A model generated the notes under the pieces. That model was not told the origin of the DNA, did not search any database, and worked only from the letters and a program-made list of their open reading frames with translations. Source: Lucifuga dentata (Eukaryota > Chordata > Actinopteri > Ophidiiformes > Bythitidae). Taken from it: a stretch of DNA of 64,000 nucleotides. Positions 14,301-27,295 of this stretch are shown one piece after another. The number at the start of each line of letters is the position of its first letter. Within the stretch, counting starts at the first letter, position 1. The stretch spans positions 1-64,000 of the forward strand of contig VXCM01001406.1 of assembly GCA_014773175.1 (NCBI GenBank). The letters are read 5' to 3'. A program made the position numbers and the translations under genes.

Positions 14301-16892
14301 AAAGTAAGCTTTATGGTTCAGGCCAACATAAATTAAGTCAAGTTGTAATTGCCCTGCTTTCACTTCTGTCACTATCCTCAAATGAAAGTCCCTACGCTAA
14401 CTCGCTTATCAATTATACATGAGTCACTTTTCCTTTGCCTGAATGGAACATTGTCTTTCTTGGCTCATTAGTTAATTAAAACAAATGCACAGGCGGCTTT
14501 GTGAACGCCATCACTGCTTGACAGTTTGGTCATGTTAATTCCACTTTGTTTATTCAACAGTGACGTGAATGACTAAAAGGATTTTTGTTTGGTATTGTGG
14601 TATAATGAACTAATGAAATGAAATATAAGCAAAATAACAAAGACGGAGACTGTGGATATATATCCCAGGAACGTTCTGTACTACCTGATGGCTTTAAAAG
14701 AGGTTTTTTTTCTTTCTAAAATTACATGTTTTACGTTTCCAGTTAACAGAAATGTGAATTAATGTACTGACTTACTGATACTGTGTTGCGTTTAAGGTCA
14801 GTGTTATATTACGCGTAGCTTTCTCAGTGATGGAATAAACAGAAGTGTTGACTGTCAGGCCTCTTACACCAGGAGCTTGACAACAACAGCAGCAGCTCTG
14901 ATCGGAGTTGATGGCTCTTTGAAAATGTTGTGACTTGTGGTGTGTTCAGGTGCTGTTTTGGATGATTGGAGGGTTATTTTCCCACTTGTGTAGAACATTT
15001 TGAAATGCTGGTCAGAAGTGAGGACTGATACAAAAGCCTTTTCATTAGACCTCCATTTGAAGCATATTTGCCCATCGGTGTGGAACAAACATGCAGCTAT
15101 GCTCAGATTTATTCAGTATTTATGAAGTTCTGAGGATGAGGATGTGTGTGGTGTGTTGCATTATAATTTTGCATTGTGCTGTGGTGTGCATAGTTTATGC
15201 CTAAACTATACCTTTTTCATAATATCCCCAGTGTTCAAACCAAGTTTGTTATGCTTAAGGCTGGCAAAGTCCTCAGCTTGAAGTTCACATCTACAACCCC
15301 TGTATGGATTTAATTGGATCTGCCTTCATGCAAAGAAAAAGGGTTAATGAGAAAAGAATGTGTAGTGCAGGAGGTAAAGCCCTTCTATGAGGAATATTTA
15401 CCTCAATCAGTCATCCTCATGTTGGCTTAACATAATGTAATGGCAGCCCAGTCGTACTTAGCGAGGTTTGCAGCAACAACCATGTCTTCCAGCCTCCTGT
15501 GACCCTACTGTTAGTTTTTCTCCATCACTAATAATGCGTATGCATTTGCTGCAGTCAGAAGCTACTGCAGGTTTGCCTTATCTGTCAGAAGTCAAACTCT
15601 GCTGTGGGTAATCCATGCTTTAAAGGTCCTATACACCCACACGGGTGTTTTCAGTTATGCTGGCTGGTTAGACCTCTGCTCAGGATGCTGATGCTGCTGC
15701 TGCTCAAAACATTTCTGCTTAGGTTGCTAAACTCTGATCACTGAAAAGACTCATAAAAATACCCTTCACATACTCAGATTATACAACATGCCATGTATAT
15801 TCAACGTCCATGTGTACGGCTTATTCACATTATTACCTTAATTACAGTAGAGACAAATAATATATAGAGCGAGAGCGTTTATAGTGCATTTAAATGTATT
15901 GACAGTCTTGAGAAGAGATCTGCCAAAGTCAGTAAAAATAGCTGTGTGGGTGTGCTATGGCCTTTAAAAACAGCTTTATTGACTAACGTAATCCATTCAT
16001 TTTAAAATCACACATCACCTATCTGTGTGCCATTATTTGCTTTCATAATTCCATTGCACTGAATTGAATGTCAATAAATTGAATGCACATAAATGTACAT
16101 TTGTTCTCCATCTTTTATTGCAAATGTGTGCCTTCAGCAGATATTGATATTCTCATTTAAAACAAGCGTTTACATTTGAAAATTTAATTTATCAAATTAA
16201 TTGACAGCCAAATAGATGTAAAATCTGCCCCATTTTTAGGTTTTAACTAGATGACAGGCACCTGAGGGACATTTTGTTGCAGAGCTCCAGACAATGTGAC
16301 ATTTTGTGAAATTACCACAAAATAGCATGGCCTGGAGTGAGGAACTGCTTTTATGAAAAGGTTACAAAATCTGAGAACATGAAATGTGCAAACACATTCT
16401 AATTAAAACATTTTCAGAATAATTTCATTACATTCATAATTTCAAATATGACTCATTCTACTGCTATTTCAGTGACCCGTCTCATAATTCAAATGATATA
16501 ACGAAGTTTTTATTATTATTATTGCAATGTTTATAAATTAGGCGTATAAGTGATCATCTCATAAATATGTGTTTTATTGAATTTGATGTATTTTATATAG
16601 CACCTCTCACATACAAAAAGCAACTGCAGAGGGGCTTTACATTAGGATGTTGGGCAAGACTCTGAGGAAATCTCTGCTTTCAGTATCTGTCTAAGAGTTT
16701 CCCAGCATGAGCTTTAGTGAACAAACAACTGCTGTCTGAATGTTGACCTGCAGACAAATCCCACAGCGTCCATTTATCTCAACTCAAGCATCTAATACCT
16801 CCCAAGCTGGTTTTCTGTTTTACAACTTGTAATACCTTGAACACTAAGTACCTGTGGGTTGATATGGAAAGAGTGAATACTGTGTGTCATTT
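11351..16892. other. No gene recognised, 11.4-16.9 kb
   Basis: Long featureless stretch with poly-C (N at 12316), poly-T (12679-12697) and poly-A (N at 12998) tracts and a TTTA-rich run near 13050-13070. No frame exceeds about 86 residues and none looks like a protein family. Confidence 0.55.
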
Positions 16893-16966
16893 ATGAATAT
16901 TTACTTGGCTGAACTTGAGTATATAGAAACTTCTACATGCTCAAGTTCAGCCAAGTAAATATTCAT
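16893..16966. repeat. Perfect 27-bp inverted repeat with 20-nt loop
   Basis: The arm 16893-16919 (starts ATGAATATTTACTTGGCTGA) is the exact reverse complement of 16940-16966 (starts CTCAAGTTCAGCCAAGTAAA). The 20-bp spacer is TATATAGAAACTTCTACATG. Pairing stops sharply at both outer ends. A transcript of either strand would fold into a hairpin of pre-miRNA size, but the stem lacks the bulges usual in miRNAs. Confidence 0.85.
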
Positions 16967-17672
16967 TGTTTTAATACCTGTTTTATATTCAGGGTCATAA
17001 GAAAGTTGAAATCTATCCAAGGATGCATTGGATGGAAGAAAATGAAACATGTTGAACAGATAAATGGAATTTGTGGAGTCAGTTCGGGAATATGAAATAT
17101 GAAAGTATTTGCTTCACCTAAAATATGAGCTGATGTCCCCAAGCAATTCACTACACACTAATTGTCTCTGTGAAGAGGTTATGTTTTGGGGGTTTGGGGG
17201 GTTTTGGTGGCAGGATATCTTTAAAAAAAAATCAAGATGGGGAATTGAGCCATGATGCCATAATAGTAAACACTGATGCAAAATTTTCTGACTCAAACAG
17301 TCTATCACCATAGATATAATGTCTTTGTAATGCGAAATGGAGTCAGAAAAGAGCAAGGGCTGATGATGTGCCTACGCAAAGCTACTCATGTTGCAAGTAA
17401 GTACTACTACTAGTACTTTTAGTAATAGTAGTCATTATTTAAATGGGAGGAAACACACATCAAAAATTCAGGCTGAAAATCTTGGAAGAACCCAGACCTG
17501 CGAGGCTTTTTCCAAAGATAAAAGACCTCTTATTTGATGAACATAATTGTGAAAAGTGAAAAACAAAGGCTCCCAAGGTGCACAAAATCAAAGTGAAGGA
17601 ACAAAGCAAGCAAAAATTTCACTCCATCAGAAAACCCAACACACAACCCAAGATGTGAATAAATGGCCCTGG

Positions 17673-17716
17673 TGCTGTGAAGTGACAGTGCTAACCACTG
17701 AGCCACAGCGCTGCCC
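17673..17716 (-). repeat. tRNA-derived SINE head fragment
   Basis: Reverse-complemented it reads GGGCAGCGCTGTGGCTCAGT followed by GGTTAGCACTGTCACTTCAC and AGCA. This is close to the opening of common tRNA-derived fish SINEs, including the A-box-like TGGCTCAGTGG. The rest of the element, including the B box, is missing, so it is a fragment. Confidence 0.55.
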
Positions 17717-18323
17717 AGTTTGCACGTGTGGAAAAGAACATGGACAGGCGTGGAGCTACTGTTAAAGCCAAGAGTACATCTGATTACTTTGACAAAGGTA
17801 GTTTTTGTAGTGTGACTTACACACACAGATTTTCAGTGAGAACCCCCTCACCTTATTTGTCATCCCTTAATAATTTTCTGCCACAGATAAAGCCAAAGAG
17901 TTTCATATATCTGCCCTACAGTCAAGGCCACATAAATCTGAAGCAGAGATCATCCATGCTTCATGCAGCTTGTGTTTTCCTCTCCCAAACAGGATTAAAA
18001 CTCCATAGAACTGACAAAGAAGTAGTGCAACAGTGGTGATATACTAATTCAAAATGTAACTTGAGCTAAATCAAAGTGCTTTTCAATACTTAATCTGAAT
18101 GCTCATAACAATCTGATTTTATCTGGATTCAGGAGACACTTTAACTGTTGGTTTGACATGTGTGATGTGTTCCCTGATTTTAGCCCTAACGCTGGACCAC
18201 ACTGACATTGTGAGTGTGTATATGAATATTCTACTGATAATGTGCAAATTGAGCAGTTACCAAATGTAACAGCCAACTGGCAAACTAATCTCTTGCCTTT
18301 TCTTTAGAGATTGTCTGCATAGG

Positions 18324-18324
<1 letters not shown>

Positions 18325-18365
<41 letters not shown>
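18325..18365. repeat. (CA)n microsatellite
   Basis: About twenty uninterrupted CA units. A typical length-variable vertebrate dinucleotide marker. Confidence 0.95.
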
Positions 18366-18367
<2 letters not shown>

Positions 18368-19084
18368 CAACAAAAGCCAGGAGGAAATGCTATAAATTAA
18401 AAGCATGAGGCTAATAAAGAAATAAGTTATAGCCTGATAAACTCACTACTGACTTACAGACATAATTTGAGTTACTATAGAAATATATCACAATATTATA
18501 GGGAAATTACTTAAAGGTAAACAATTTGAGTATTACCTTTTGCTTGTGTGTTTTGCGAATTGGTGAAGCCAAATTAAATATATTGGCCCCGGTAAGTTAC
18601 TCTAATATAGTCCAACTGTTTTGAATGTTGCTAATATGATCACATTAACACATTTTCTTTAGTCCATAGTGGCTCTGAAGACAAACACTTTATTGCCCAT
18701 TCTGAACCACACGCTTTCTTTTTTATGCATAAAACCAGAGCTTATAGATATGAAAAAAGCATGTCAGACATCATGTCCTCTCTTTCATACGTGTCAGTGA
18801 GCAGCAGGAGTTAACATTTTTTGAAACTTGCGTTGTTAACATGTTTAGATATTTGCTCGTGGTGCCCTTTTGTATAACTGCCTGTGCCTCTAGATGGTGC
18901 TATAAACCATCATGGTTTTATTTCTTTTTTACTGATACCAGTATTTATTAGCTGTCAGACACTAAATTAAATCTGATTTAATGCAAATTAAGTTTTATTA
19001 TTTACACTTCATGGGCAAAATTTATGGGGGTGCCTATGGCTGGTACATGGACACCCGTACAGCTCATTATTCCCTTACTTACAG

Positions 19085-19428
19085 TAACTAGTACAGTGCC
19101 CGTTCATAATATGCCTATTTGGAACTTTATGGTGTGCACTGCAGCCTGCCATAATTTTGTTCTGCACGTCCTCGTGAGATAGCTTTGTTTACTGTATGGA
19201 GTCGGGTTGAGACCATGCCACTGGACTGGAGCATATGCTGTCGTGTCCGGAGCGTATCCTGCTGCGCGGACTACTTTTTACCGACACAGCTCAATTTGAG
19301 AACCACTCATCCAAACAACTTCACGTGACACTGCACGACCTTGGGTCCTGAGCATTATACCTGCCGAATTTCAACTTCATACAGTGCCGGGTTCTCGTGA
19401 TATTGGTCACAGGCAGACAGAGAAACTA
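19085..19428 (-). repeat. Dispersed repeat A, copy 2
   Basis: Its reverse complement aligns with 3530-3927 through AGTTTCTCTGTCTG, CTGTATGAAGTTGA, GCTCAGGACCCAAGG, GAAGTTGTTTGGATGAGTGG, TTGAGCTGT, AGTAGTCCGC and the far end GGGCACTGTACTAGT. Order is conserved throughout, with indels. No intact coding sequence; the class of element is unknown. Confidence 0.85.
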
Positions 19429-22400
19429 TCTTTATAGATAGATAAAGCTGTTGTGTGCTTAACAGTAATGTTTAAGTGTGCTGTCCAATGTCAAAAAGAA
19501 AGCTGTCAACCTCTTGAAGTAACGAGGTTGAGATTTTCTTGAAGCCCTTTATTTGAACATAGCTGAAGTAGTGTGTAAAAGACCCTTTGCGGATGGGTAA
19601 ACACTTTATTTAGCCCTTAGCCTAAAGTAATTAATATGCCCAGGGAGAAGTGAGGAGAAGATGTCAGGGTTGGCAGGTTGTGTGTGTCACGTCTGCCCTG
19701 GTTCAGGTCTGTGGAAAATACTTCACTTGCTATATTTACTGCAGTAGAAGCTGTAGAAGTGAGCTGAAGTCTCCTCTGACAGCTCTGTGCTATGATGATG
19801 ATGGGGGCTGTTTACTTCTTCAGCTCCAAGCTTCTCATCCATTGTCAGAGCAGTGGCCATCGTGTTAGGTCAGTGTGAATTCCCAAACCACAGCACTGTG
19901 TTGTGTTTGCTGGATTCTGTTTTGCCAGATGTCAGTGCAACACAAAATCTCTACCCAGCTGAGTCATAGCTGTTACTTTGCAAAGGCAGGACCATGAAAA
20001 AGAAGAGACAAGGAACTGTAAACTCATATTAAACCTAACTGCACTGAATAAAAAAATATATATATCCTCACTACATTGTAGGCAATTTAATGAAAGATTC
20101 GTGAATGAGGCAAAAGCAAAACAGAGAGCTTGAGAATCAGTCTTCTGCCTCCCTTTTCCCCTCTTAATTCATCCCCCTAGATTTGCGGAGACACATTTTG
20201 AAGTTTTTGAAGTCAAAGACACGGGAGCTGCTTACCTGCCAGTTTTCAGCTGCAACTGCAGGTAGTATCGTTCATTCAGAAAATGTTAATGGGCCACAGT
20301 AATGAAGAACAGAAAGTAGCATAAATTATGGGACTTTTAAACTTGTCCTTTTGGAGACGTTTTCCCTGATTGGTCTGTGTGCCGTGAAAGGCTGATCACA
20401 CCAGGAAACAGATGGCAGTGTCATTTAGTGAAATGCTAATTAGACAAAGACCATCATAGAGAAACGATGTGCATCAAGAAATTGTTTAAAACCTTCCCTA
20501 AAAAAATTAAACATGCTGAGCAGTTATTGAATGGTTACACACTGACATACTCAATGTACTGTAGTCCAGTTTTCATCCATACTTGCAATTTAAATTGGAA
20601 CACATTGTGCATATTTTCCATGACACAGGTGACAGGTGCACTTTTATCTGTTCCTGGCAATTAACATGAAATTAGAGGCTGCCACATATGACAACCAATT
20701 AATATTGTACAACTGCAACCATTGTATATTAAAAAGTATCATGCGCAGCTAGTTTTAAGCCGGGATCTGCCGGTTTTCAGTCCCCAAGCTTATTTCAGCC
20801 CTTTTCCATGTAGTCAGAAAATTGTTTTACAGTTTAATAAACATGCAAATAAGTATAGTAAATGATATAATGGTGCCACAACATGACGTTTTGTGCTTCT
20901 AAACATAAAAGTTGGTAGAAAGTGGTAGTTCTGTGAAATGACAGTGTTAATTGGGAACGACATTTTCACCCTCCAATTTAAAATGCTGTTTATTGAGGAT
21001 TAAACTGGATTTAAATGTGGTTAGCGTGTTATCGTCACATACAGTAGATCAGTGGTGACTAGATGCTCGTGTAAAGACGGGAGTGAGCAACTGTGAGCAA
21101 AAGCTTTAAAGAGGCAGCTCATGTAAAAATTGGCCAACAGCTCTTTAGTTAATCTTTCACGTTCTTGCAGTTATTTCCTCCTCGTAGTTTTTTCATTCGT
21201 CGTACCTCCTCCTAAAGGACAGCATTTTACCACATAGCACGACGGAGTGCTTTTATAGCTTTCACAATAGAAATGTAATTTCTCTACTTTGAATGGCGGT
21301 TTAATAAGGAATGTTGCCAACATAGCAATGGTCCGTCTGTCTGTGTGTTTGAACAGTGTCACAGTTGAGTGAGAAATTTCACATATCTGTAACGCTGCCA
21401 CAGCCAGCCTCATGTTTCCCTGCTCATATACATGCCTGCGAAACCCTTTGTGTATGATCATCTGTGTTTGTAAAGTGCTGGATGCAGACAGAATTCTTTC
21501 TGACAAAAGATGAACCAAGGTGAAACTTAAATCATCAGGACAGATTTTTTAATCTCCCAGAAGGTTCTTTCTGTACCCTTGCCAGTTAAAGCAGCAGAAT
21601 AGATATGCTTTCAACTCGTTCAGATAACCCTCCTTGATTTACACACATCAACATTTCATCATTTATTGTCTTTCCGCATCTCCGAACAGGCTGTCTGATG
21701 TGATTTGTGTTTGGAAATACCTTCCTTTTCCACATCAGAATTGTGATGTATAACACCATATTACAGTCATTTCACTGATGGTTTAAATTTAAAATGTCTT
21801 TACACCGCAGACGATGTTCAGTCTTACTGCTGAAGTATGTAATGCACTAAATGGTTTCTTTGGGACTTGTCTGTGAAGGTTTGTCTCAGTCATCCAGGTG
21901 TAAGATGTCCAGAGTGGGACATTAGAATTTTCATCAGCAAGTCCTCATGACTTTTCTGCCATGGGTCAACTGCAGGACATGTCGTAGCGTGTACACACAA
22001 GTCCCAGTTAGAAAGTTAAAGCCATCACAAGGAGTTTGATGGTTGGGTGGAAAATGTGTTTTACACCAATCACAGGTTGGAGACTAATACAGAAAGAATA
22101 ATGTTAAAATACAAAATTTAAGTTATTTGTTTTTTTTTTTTTTTTTTTTTTTTTAGCTGACTTGTAATGTTAGTTTAGGCTTTTAGTCTTTAATCCATGG
22201 GAAAAAAAACTGCAAAAATACACACTATTAATCATACGTGAAGTCAGCCACTCTTTCTCTGACACATGATACATGCAGTGTGATGCGTGGGTGTGTGTGC
22301 ATACATGGCCTGTAAACGACCTGTTGACCCACTGACAATTGGAAATAGAATATCAAAAAGTATTCACAGAATGTAAAACACAGACTGGTGATTGTATTGT

Positions 22401-22817
22401 CACTGCCATTTGTCATCTTAAAACTTTGCGGATTAACACTTTAAAACAAAGTATGATTGCTCTTCAATATCCAAACCTCTCTGAGCAAGTTTTCCTTCTC
22501 CCCCCCAAAAAACATAGTATATCAGACTTGCTCCACCTTTTCACATCCACTAAAATCAAAAGGTCTGAAGTGTGTAATTATATTCACGGTGAGTTTGAAA
22601 TCACTCACAGTTAAGTGGATCTTACCACTCCATCTGTGGACATTTTTGATCCCTTAAATGGAATCTTTGAAGTGAAGTAGAGGCACAGAGTGAAACTGCA
22701 GTTTGAATGATAAAAAGAGATGTTCTGCCAAAAAATCAGAAACACAGCTAAACACACAAACACATAACAGACACAGAGCAGCATTTGAAGTTATAAAGTG
22801 TTTTGGCCATTAGGAAA
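19429..22817. other. No gene recognised, 19.4-22.8 kb
   Basis: Non-coding sequence with a poly-T run at about 22132-22154. Short frames show no recognisable domain and no RNA gene is visible. Confidence 0.55.
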
Positions 22818-22952
22818 CATCCATCCATCCATCCATCCATCCTCTGTATCCGCTTATTTATAGCCGACGTTGCTTGGCTTTGTANCATCCATCCATCCAT
22901 CCATCCATCCTCTGTATCCGCTTATTTATAGCCGACGTTGCTTGGCTTTGTA
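22818..22952. other. Exact 67-bp duplication around a single N, containing (CATC)n
   Basis: The 67 bases at 22818-22884, beginning with a 25-bp CATC run, recur exactly at 22886-22952, separated by the N at 22885. This is probably an unmerged contig overlap at a tetranucleotide microsatellite rather than a real duplication. Confidence 0.85.
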
Positions 22953-25900
22953 AGCTCTGGAGATGTAGACATCAATCACTGTGTTTTCCCTCTCCCTCTG
23001 CAGTGTGTATTAATGCACAATGTTGCTGTGTTTTAAGGCCAAAGGCTGAAAACTTGGTTCTCAGCCAACATCTGCAAGGTTTGGCGTGGTGTCTTTTGTT
23101 TAGTGTCACTGTGAGATGGTCAGTGATGTGTGAAATTAAACCGGGCCTGATTCTACTGGTGCCCCTTTCCTGTGTCTAAATGTAGCCAATGGGGAGCATC
23201 CTCATAAGGACATAAGAAGAGAAGTGAATGTGTGTGTTTGTGTGTGTTTCTGATGTACATTCAGTGTGTCATGACAAAAACAACCAGAAAAAGTGCTATA
23301 AACAATGTCTATACTCATGTTTTGTTTGATGTTAATTCCATATATTTAAAAAATTGGGAGGGAAATAAGTCGATTAGCATTTAGCATCATTTAACTGTTT
23401 TTATTTAATTTCTCACTGAGGAATTATGGCTCATAATCAGCAGCTAATTTGTGTTTTCTCTCTGTTTTCTTATTTGTTTCACATAATATTTTAGTACATG
23501 GGGACATAAAATCTGTCTGAAAATCATTTTGCACAAATCTTTTCAGTTAAAAAAAACAAAAAAAAATCCAGAAAAGCCATAACATACAAACACACACGGC
23601 TTGCAGAGACACACAGCCTGTGCTGATGAGAAGTCAATCAGAATGTATGAAAGCACAATGAAGTGAAGCAGATTGTTGAAGATTTTGAAAAGTGGAGACA
23701 GGGAGACATAATTAAATCCAGTCGACAGGCTGCCAGTCTGCTTGGTACTCACTGATGCATGTAGGTAGACTCACAACCAGTCGACTGGGGATCAGAGGAT
23801 CCACAGGATGGCAAGGAGGCAACAGCTGTACCACAGTGACGACAAACAGCTCATGCAGCCCGTAATGATGGAGGATTTCATTTAATACAGCCTCAAAGAG
23901 AAATGCTTCAGAGGCAGAGCATCGACGTAACCGCAGACCACAACAAGAAGAAGCATTTTGTTACGACAAACTAACAACTGAAACGCTGGCTGGATTTAAG
24001 GGATGTAGGACAGCTGTAGGGGCAGGATCTAGGATTGAGAGATACAGATCAGAGCAGGGAATGAATCTGAATTTTGTTGGCACCTTGACACCTCTGAAAA
24101 GCTGATGGAAACATGTTGTTCATGACAAACACACTGACAGCTGCAACCCAGATTTTTGAGTGACAAGTCTCAGATCAGTGAAAGAAGAAACAAGCACCCG
24201 AGGAGAGCTGCCTGAAGACTCCGCTCCTCTCCCACTTGGGGAGAAAACGAAAGCCGGCGCAGCCAGCTTTTGAGTTTTTCATTAATCCTTCATATTTTCG
24301 CACTTTCATGGCATTTGATTAAGATTAAGCGCAACAGGAGGGAGATTTTCCTCAGTTATCTGCAGCATAGTGAAACACTTTGTTGTGTTTGCTGCCTGTA
24401 AAGTCATCCGACGTTTTTTTTTTTTTTACTTCATAATTCTGGCAATCGATAACAGTATTATTTGAAAGCGCATTTCATTATCAGGATGGAGACCATCAGT
24501 GTCATTAAAAACAAAAGTGTTGCAGGACATTGCTTGACATGCACAAACAACTCATGATCCCATCACTGAGTTTAATGAAAAGTCTTGATAAAAGTGGAAA
24601 ATGTCTGATTTTCCTGCAAAATATTCATCTCTCAGGGCTTTAGAGTAATTACAGCTCGTGTTCCTAGGAAACCTGTCGCAGTTCAGCTTGAATGCTGTTA
24701 ATAACTGATTGCAGATCACACACATTTGTGTTTTTATCCCTTTGAACTCTGCATGTGTTGTTTGAGATTTTTAGTTGTGCCTTAAATTAATCTCCATCTC
24801 AAACAATAATAGCCAGAGATTTTTGCACTGATTTTGTGGTTCACCTTCACTGACCCAGTCATCCAAATTCTGACACAGAAAAGTGTTTAAAATCCCTTCA
24901 GCAATCATTGCTGCGTTTGTGTGTTCCAGTAGTCAATATTTACCCTTTGAGCGATCTTCACTGACCACAAATAAAATATGCCTTTCATTGCAGCTCATTA
25001 TCCCAAGCCTGTCTTTTATAAATGCTTTTTACCCATGCTAGCTCGTGTTTGTTTTACTAATTGGTCATTTGTGTGGCGTGTTGGCTGGCAGCTGTTTGCG
25101 ATTTCTTTGACAAATCACAGATTGACTGGAAACTTTCCCACTCACGGTGCCTTGTTGTGCTGCAGTATGTTCTCCGTGTCGTGTTTGAGATGAATGCAGA
25201 GATGACTCAAAGGCGGGAGTGTTTTCATGGAGACCCAGTTCGAAGATACAGTAGCAAAAATAACTGTAACCAAAAGGGCAGAACAAGACTAAACTATGTG
25301 TTTTTTGAATGAAAGTAAAAGCACAGATAGATGGTGGAATAGAAAAACTCTTCCAGCACATAGTTTCAAAAGTAACAGGTAGTAAATGTCACCATCAGAC
25401 TAGGCTGGAACTCACTGTTATCCTTTCCTGCTGTGATGGAATACGTTAGACAGCTCTTGCAGAATCCATGCTGCAGGCTGTTGATCAGCACCGTGGATGG
25501 CACTCCGGCCTCTGACTGGGACTCCATGGTGTCCCTCTGATCTTCTTTTTAATCATGTTCCTTGCTGTGCTGCTGGACGCTTTCTTCTGCTCTTCCTCTG
25601 TTTAGCTTTTTGAGGTTTTTCTTAAGTTGTTGAGCTGGCATTTCTATTCAAGAACTGATATCACACAACTAAAAAAAAACTAAACTAAAAACTAAAAAAA
25701 AAAAACTTATGGAGACTAAATTATAGTTTGACTATGTTTTGTGGCTATACTCTCTCTCTTTCTCTAGTTACTCTTTACATTGGCTCATCCATAATTCAGT
25801 TTCTTTAATTTATTTCAGTTCTGTGTTTTCATTCTGTGTGTTTAGAGGATTACTTTGGCAGGCTTTCATAAAATATTTCTGTGCTTTCTTTTGAAAACAA

Positions 25901-26229
25901 AGAAAAACAAAAATAAAAAAAAAGCAAGGATTTAAACACAGAAATGTTAATTGAAAACCCACTGCTCTCTAAATTCTAAGAACCTCTCTACAGTGTGCAG
26001 CAGTAACTAAAAGGATGTTTAATCCCAGTAAATCCTACCTGCATGGCACATTATTGACAGCCCTTTTCCACCTACAAAAAAAATGCCTAATCTTTCAAAA
26101 TCAAATGTTCAAGCGATTCCCCTGCTAACACATGCGTCAGAACGTAGAAGGGACGGTCATTTTTAATTTCTTTCTTCTCCTGGGACTACATTCCCTGGCG
26201 GAGACATACATTTTCTTCCATGCATCTCC
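22953..26229. other. No gene recognised, 23.0-26.2 kb
   Basis: Non-coding DNA with a few short A or T runs (for example 24415-24426 and 25693-25706). Frames of up to about 100 residues show no domain, signal peptide or family motif that I recognise. Confidence 0.55.
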
Positions 26230-26505
26230 TGTTTAAATTAGGTAACTTCGACAAAAAATTGAATAAACACCATGTTTGCTGTGATGGATCACTTATCTCA
26301 AGCATGTTTCACGTCTCCACAAGTTGATTTTAATAGCATACTGGAATGAACTGAAACCAGTGGCTGTCTGGAAGGTAGGAAAAACAATTCTAGTATTTAC
26401 TGCTTCAGTATATGTTTTGGGACATGGTTGGCAGTCATGTAATGTGTATGTGGGTTGTATATATTGGGCCCAAAAACACAAAACCACTGGTGTGGTCCTT
26501 TAATA
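26230..26505 (-). repeat. Dispersed repeat B, copy 2
   Basis: Read on the minus strand, it starts AAAGGACCACACCAGTGGTT, continues through GTTTTTCCTACCTTCCAG and GGTTTCAGTTCATTCCAGTA, then ATGCTATTAAAATCAACTTG, and ends GTCGAAGTTACC. It matches the copy at 8718-8985 along its whole length, with point differences. No coding capacity. Confidence 0.85.
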
Positions 26506-27099
26506 CAAGCCTGGGAATGGGCAGTTCTATAGCATTCTATAATGATACTGTATTATACCCACCAAATCCTGGTGTGGTTTGGATATAACTGAACCCTTTT
26601 ATTTAGAGCTATAAGGGAAGTTAAATTCATTTGTTTGATTCTCAGTTCCATTGCTTATCTTTATTATATTAAATGTTGTGACATGTTTATGCAGTAGATT
26701 ATTAATAATGGCATAAATGCTAATTACCTTTCTGATGCTGCCTGTCAGGTTTCTGACACAGAAGTGAGACCGTCAGTGACTTACTGAGAAAATCTCACTC
26801 CTGTCAGCTTCAATTATCTCATTTGGTCCCAGCAAACTCTTCAGATATTCCTGGAAAGCCATTGGGTTTGACACACAGTTTGATTTACAATTAATATGTC
26901 CCCCTTTTTTTTTTTTTTTTTTTNTTTTTTTTTTTTTTTTTTCAAATTTGTTATCTTTCATTGGCTGCTTAGTGTTGAGAGAGAGAGAGGGATAATTTTT
27001 TAGACTGTCAGGTATTTTGCTTAAAAAAAAAATGCTTCAGTATTTTACCAACTTTGTCTTCATTGTCATCATTTTCCAAAGGATTCACCATAAGAGCAG

Positions 27100-27295
27100 T
27101 AAAATTCTTCATCTTCTTTGTCTGTCCTCACCTTTGTCACCATCTTTGTCCTCTTTCTTTGTCGTTTTTCTTCATCTTTGTTGTCTTCTTCAGTTTACTC
27201 TTTTACTTTGTCGCATTCATTTTGTTTTTTTCTTCATCTTTGTCTTCGTCGCCTTCTTTGTCTTCCTCTTCTTCTTGTTTTGTCTTCTTTAGACC
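27100..27295. repeat. Degenerate CATCTTTGTC-type pyrimidine-rich repeat
   Basis: About 200 bp in which CTTTGTC/CTTCTTTGTC motifs recur irregularly (TTCATCTTTGTC, CATCTTTGTC, TTCTTTGTC and so on). The near absence of + strand purines leaves all three forward frames open, which explains three overlapping Phe/Ser/Leu-rich frames that are not genes. Confidence 0.75.

Larger units (their letters stand above)
16967..19084. other. No gene recognised, 17.0-19.1 kb
   Basis: Apart from the SINE head (17673-17716) and the CA microsatellite (18325-18365), this is non-coding AT-rich DNA. A G-rich stretch at 17186-17211 (GGGGG and GGGGGG runs) is too short of G-runs for a confident quadruplex call. Confidence 0.55.

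Noticed and set aside
17186..17211. Possible G-quadruplex (GGGGG, GGGGGG, GG, GG)
   Set aside because: Only two runs have three or more G residues, so a stable three-tier quadruplex is not supported.
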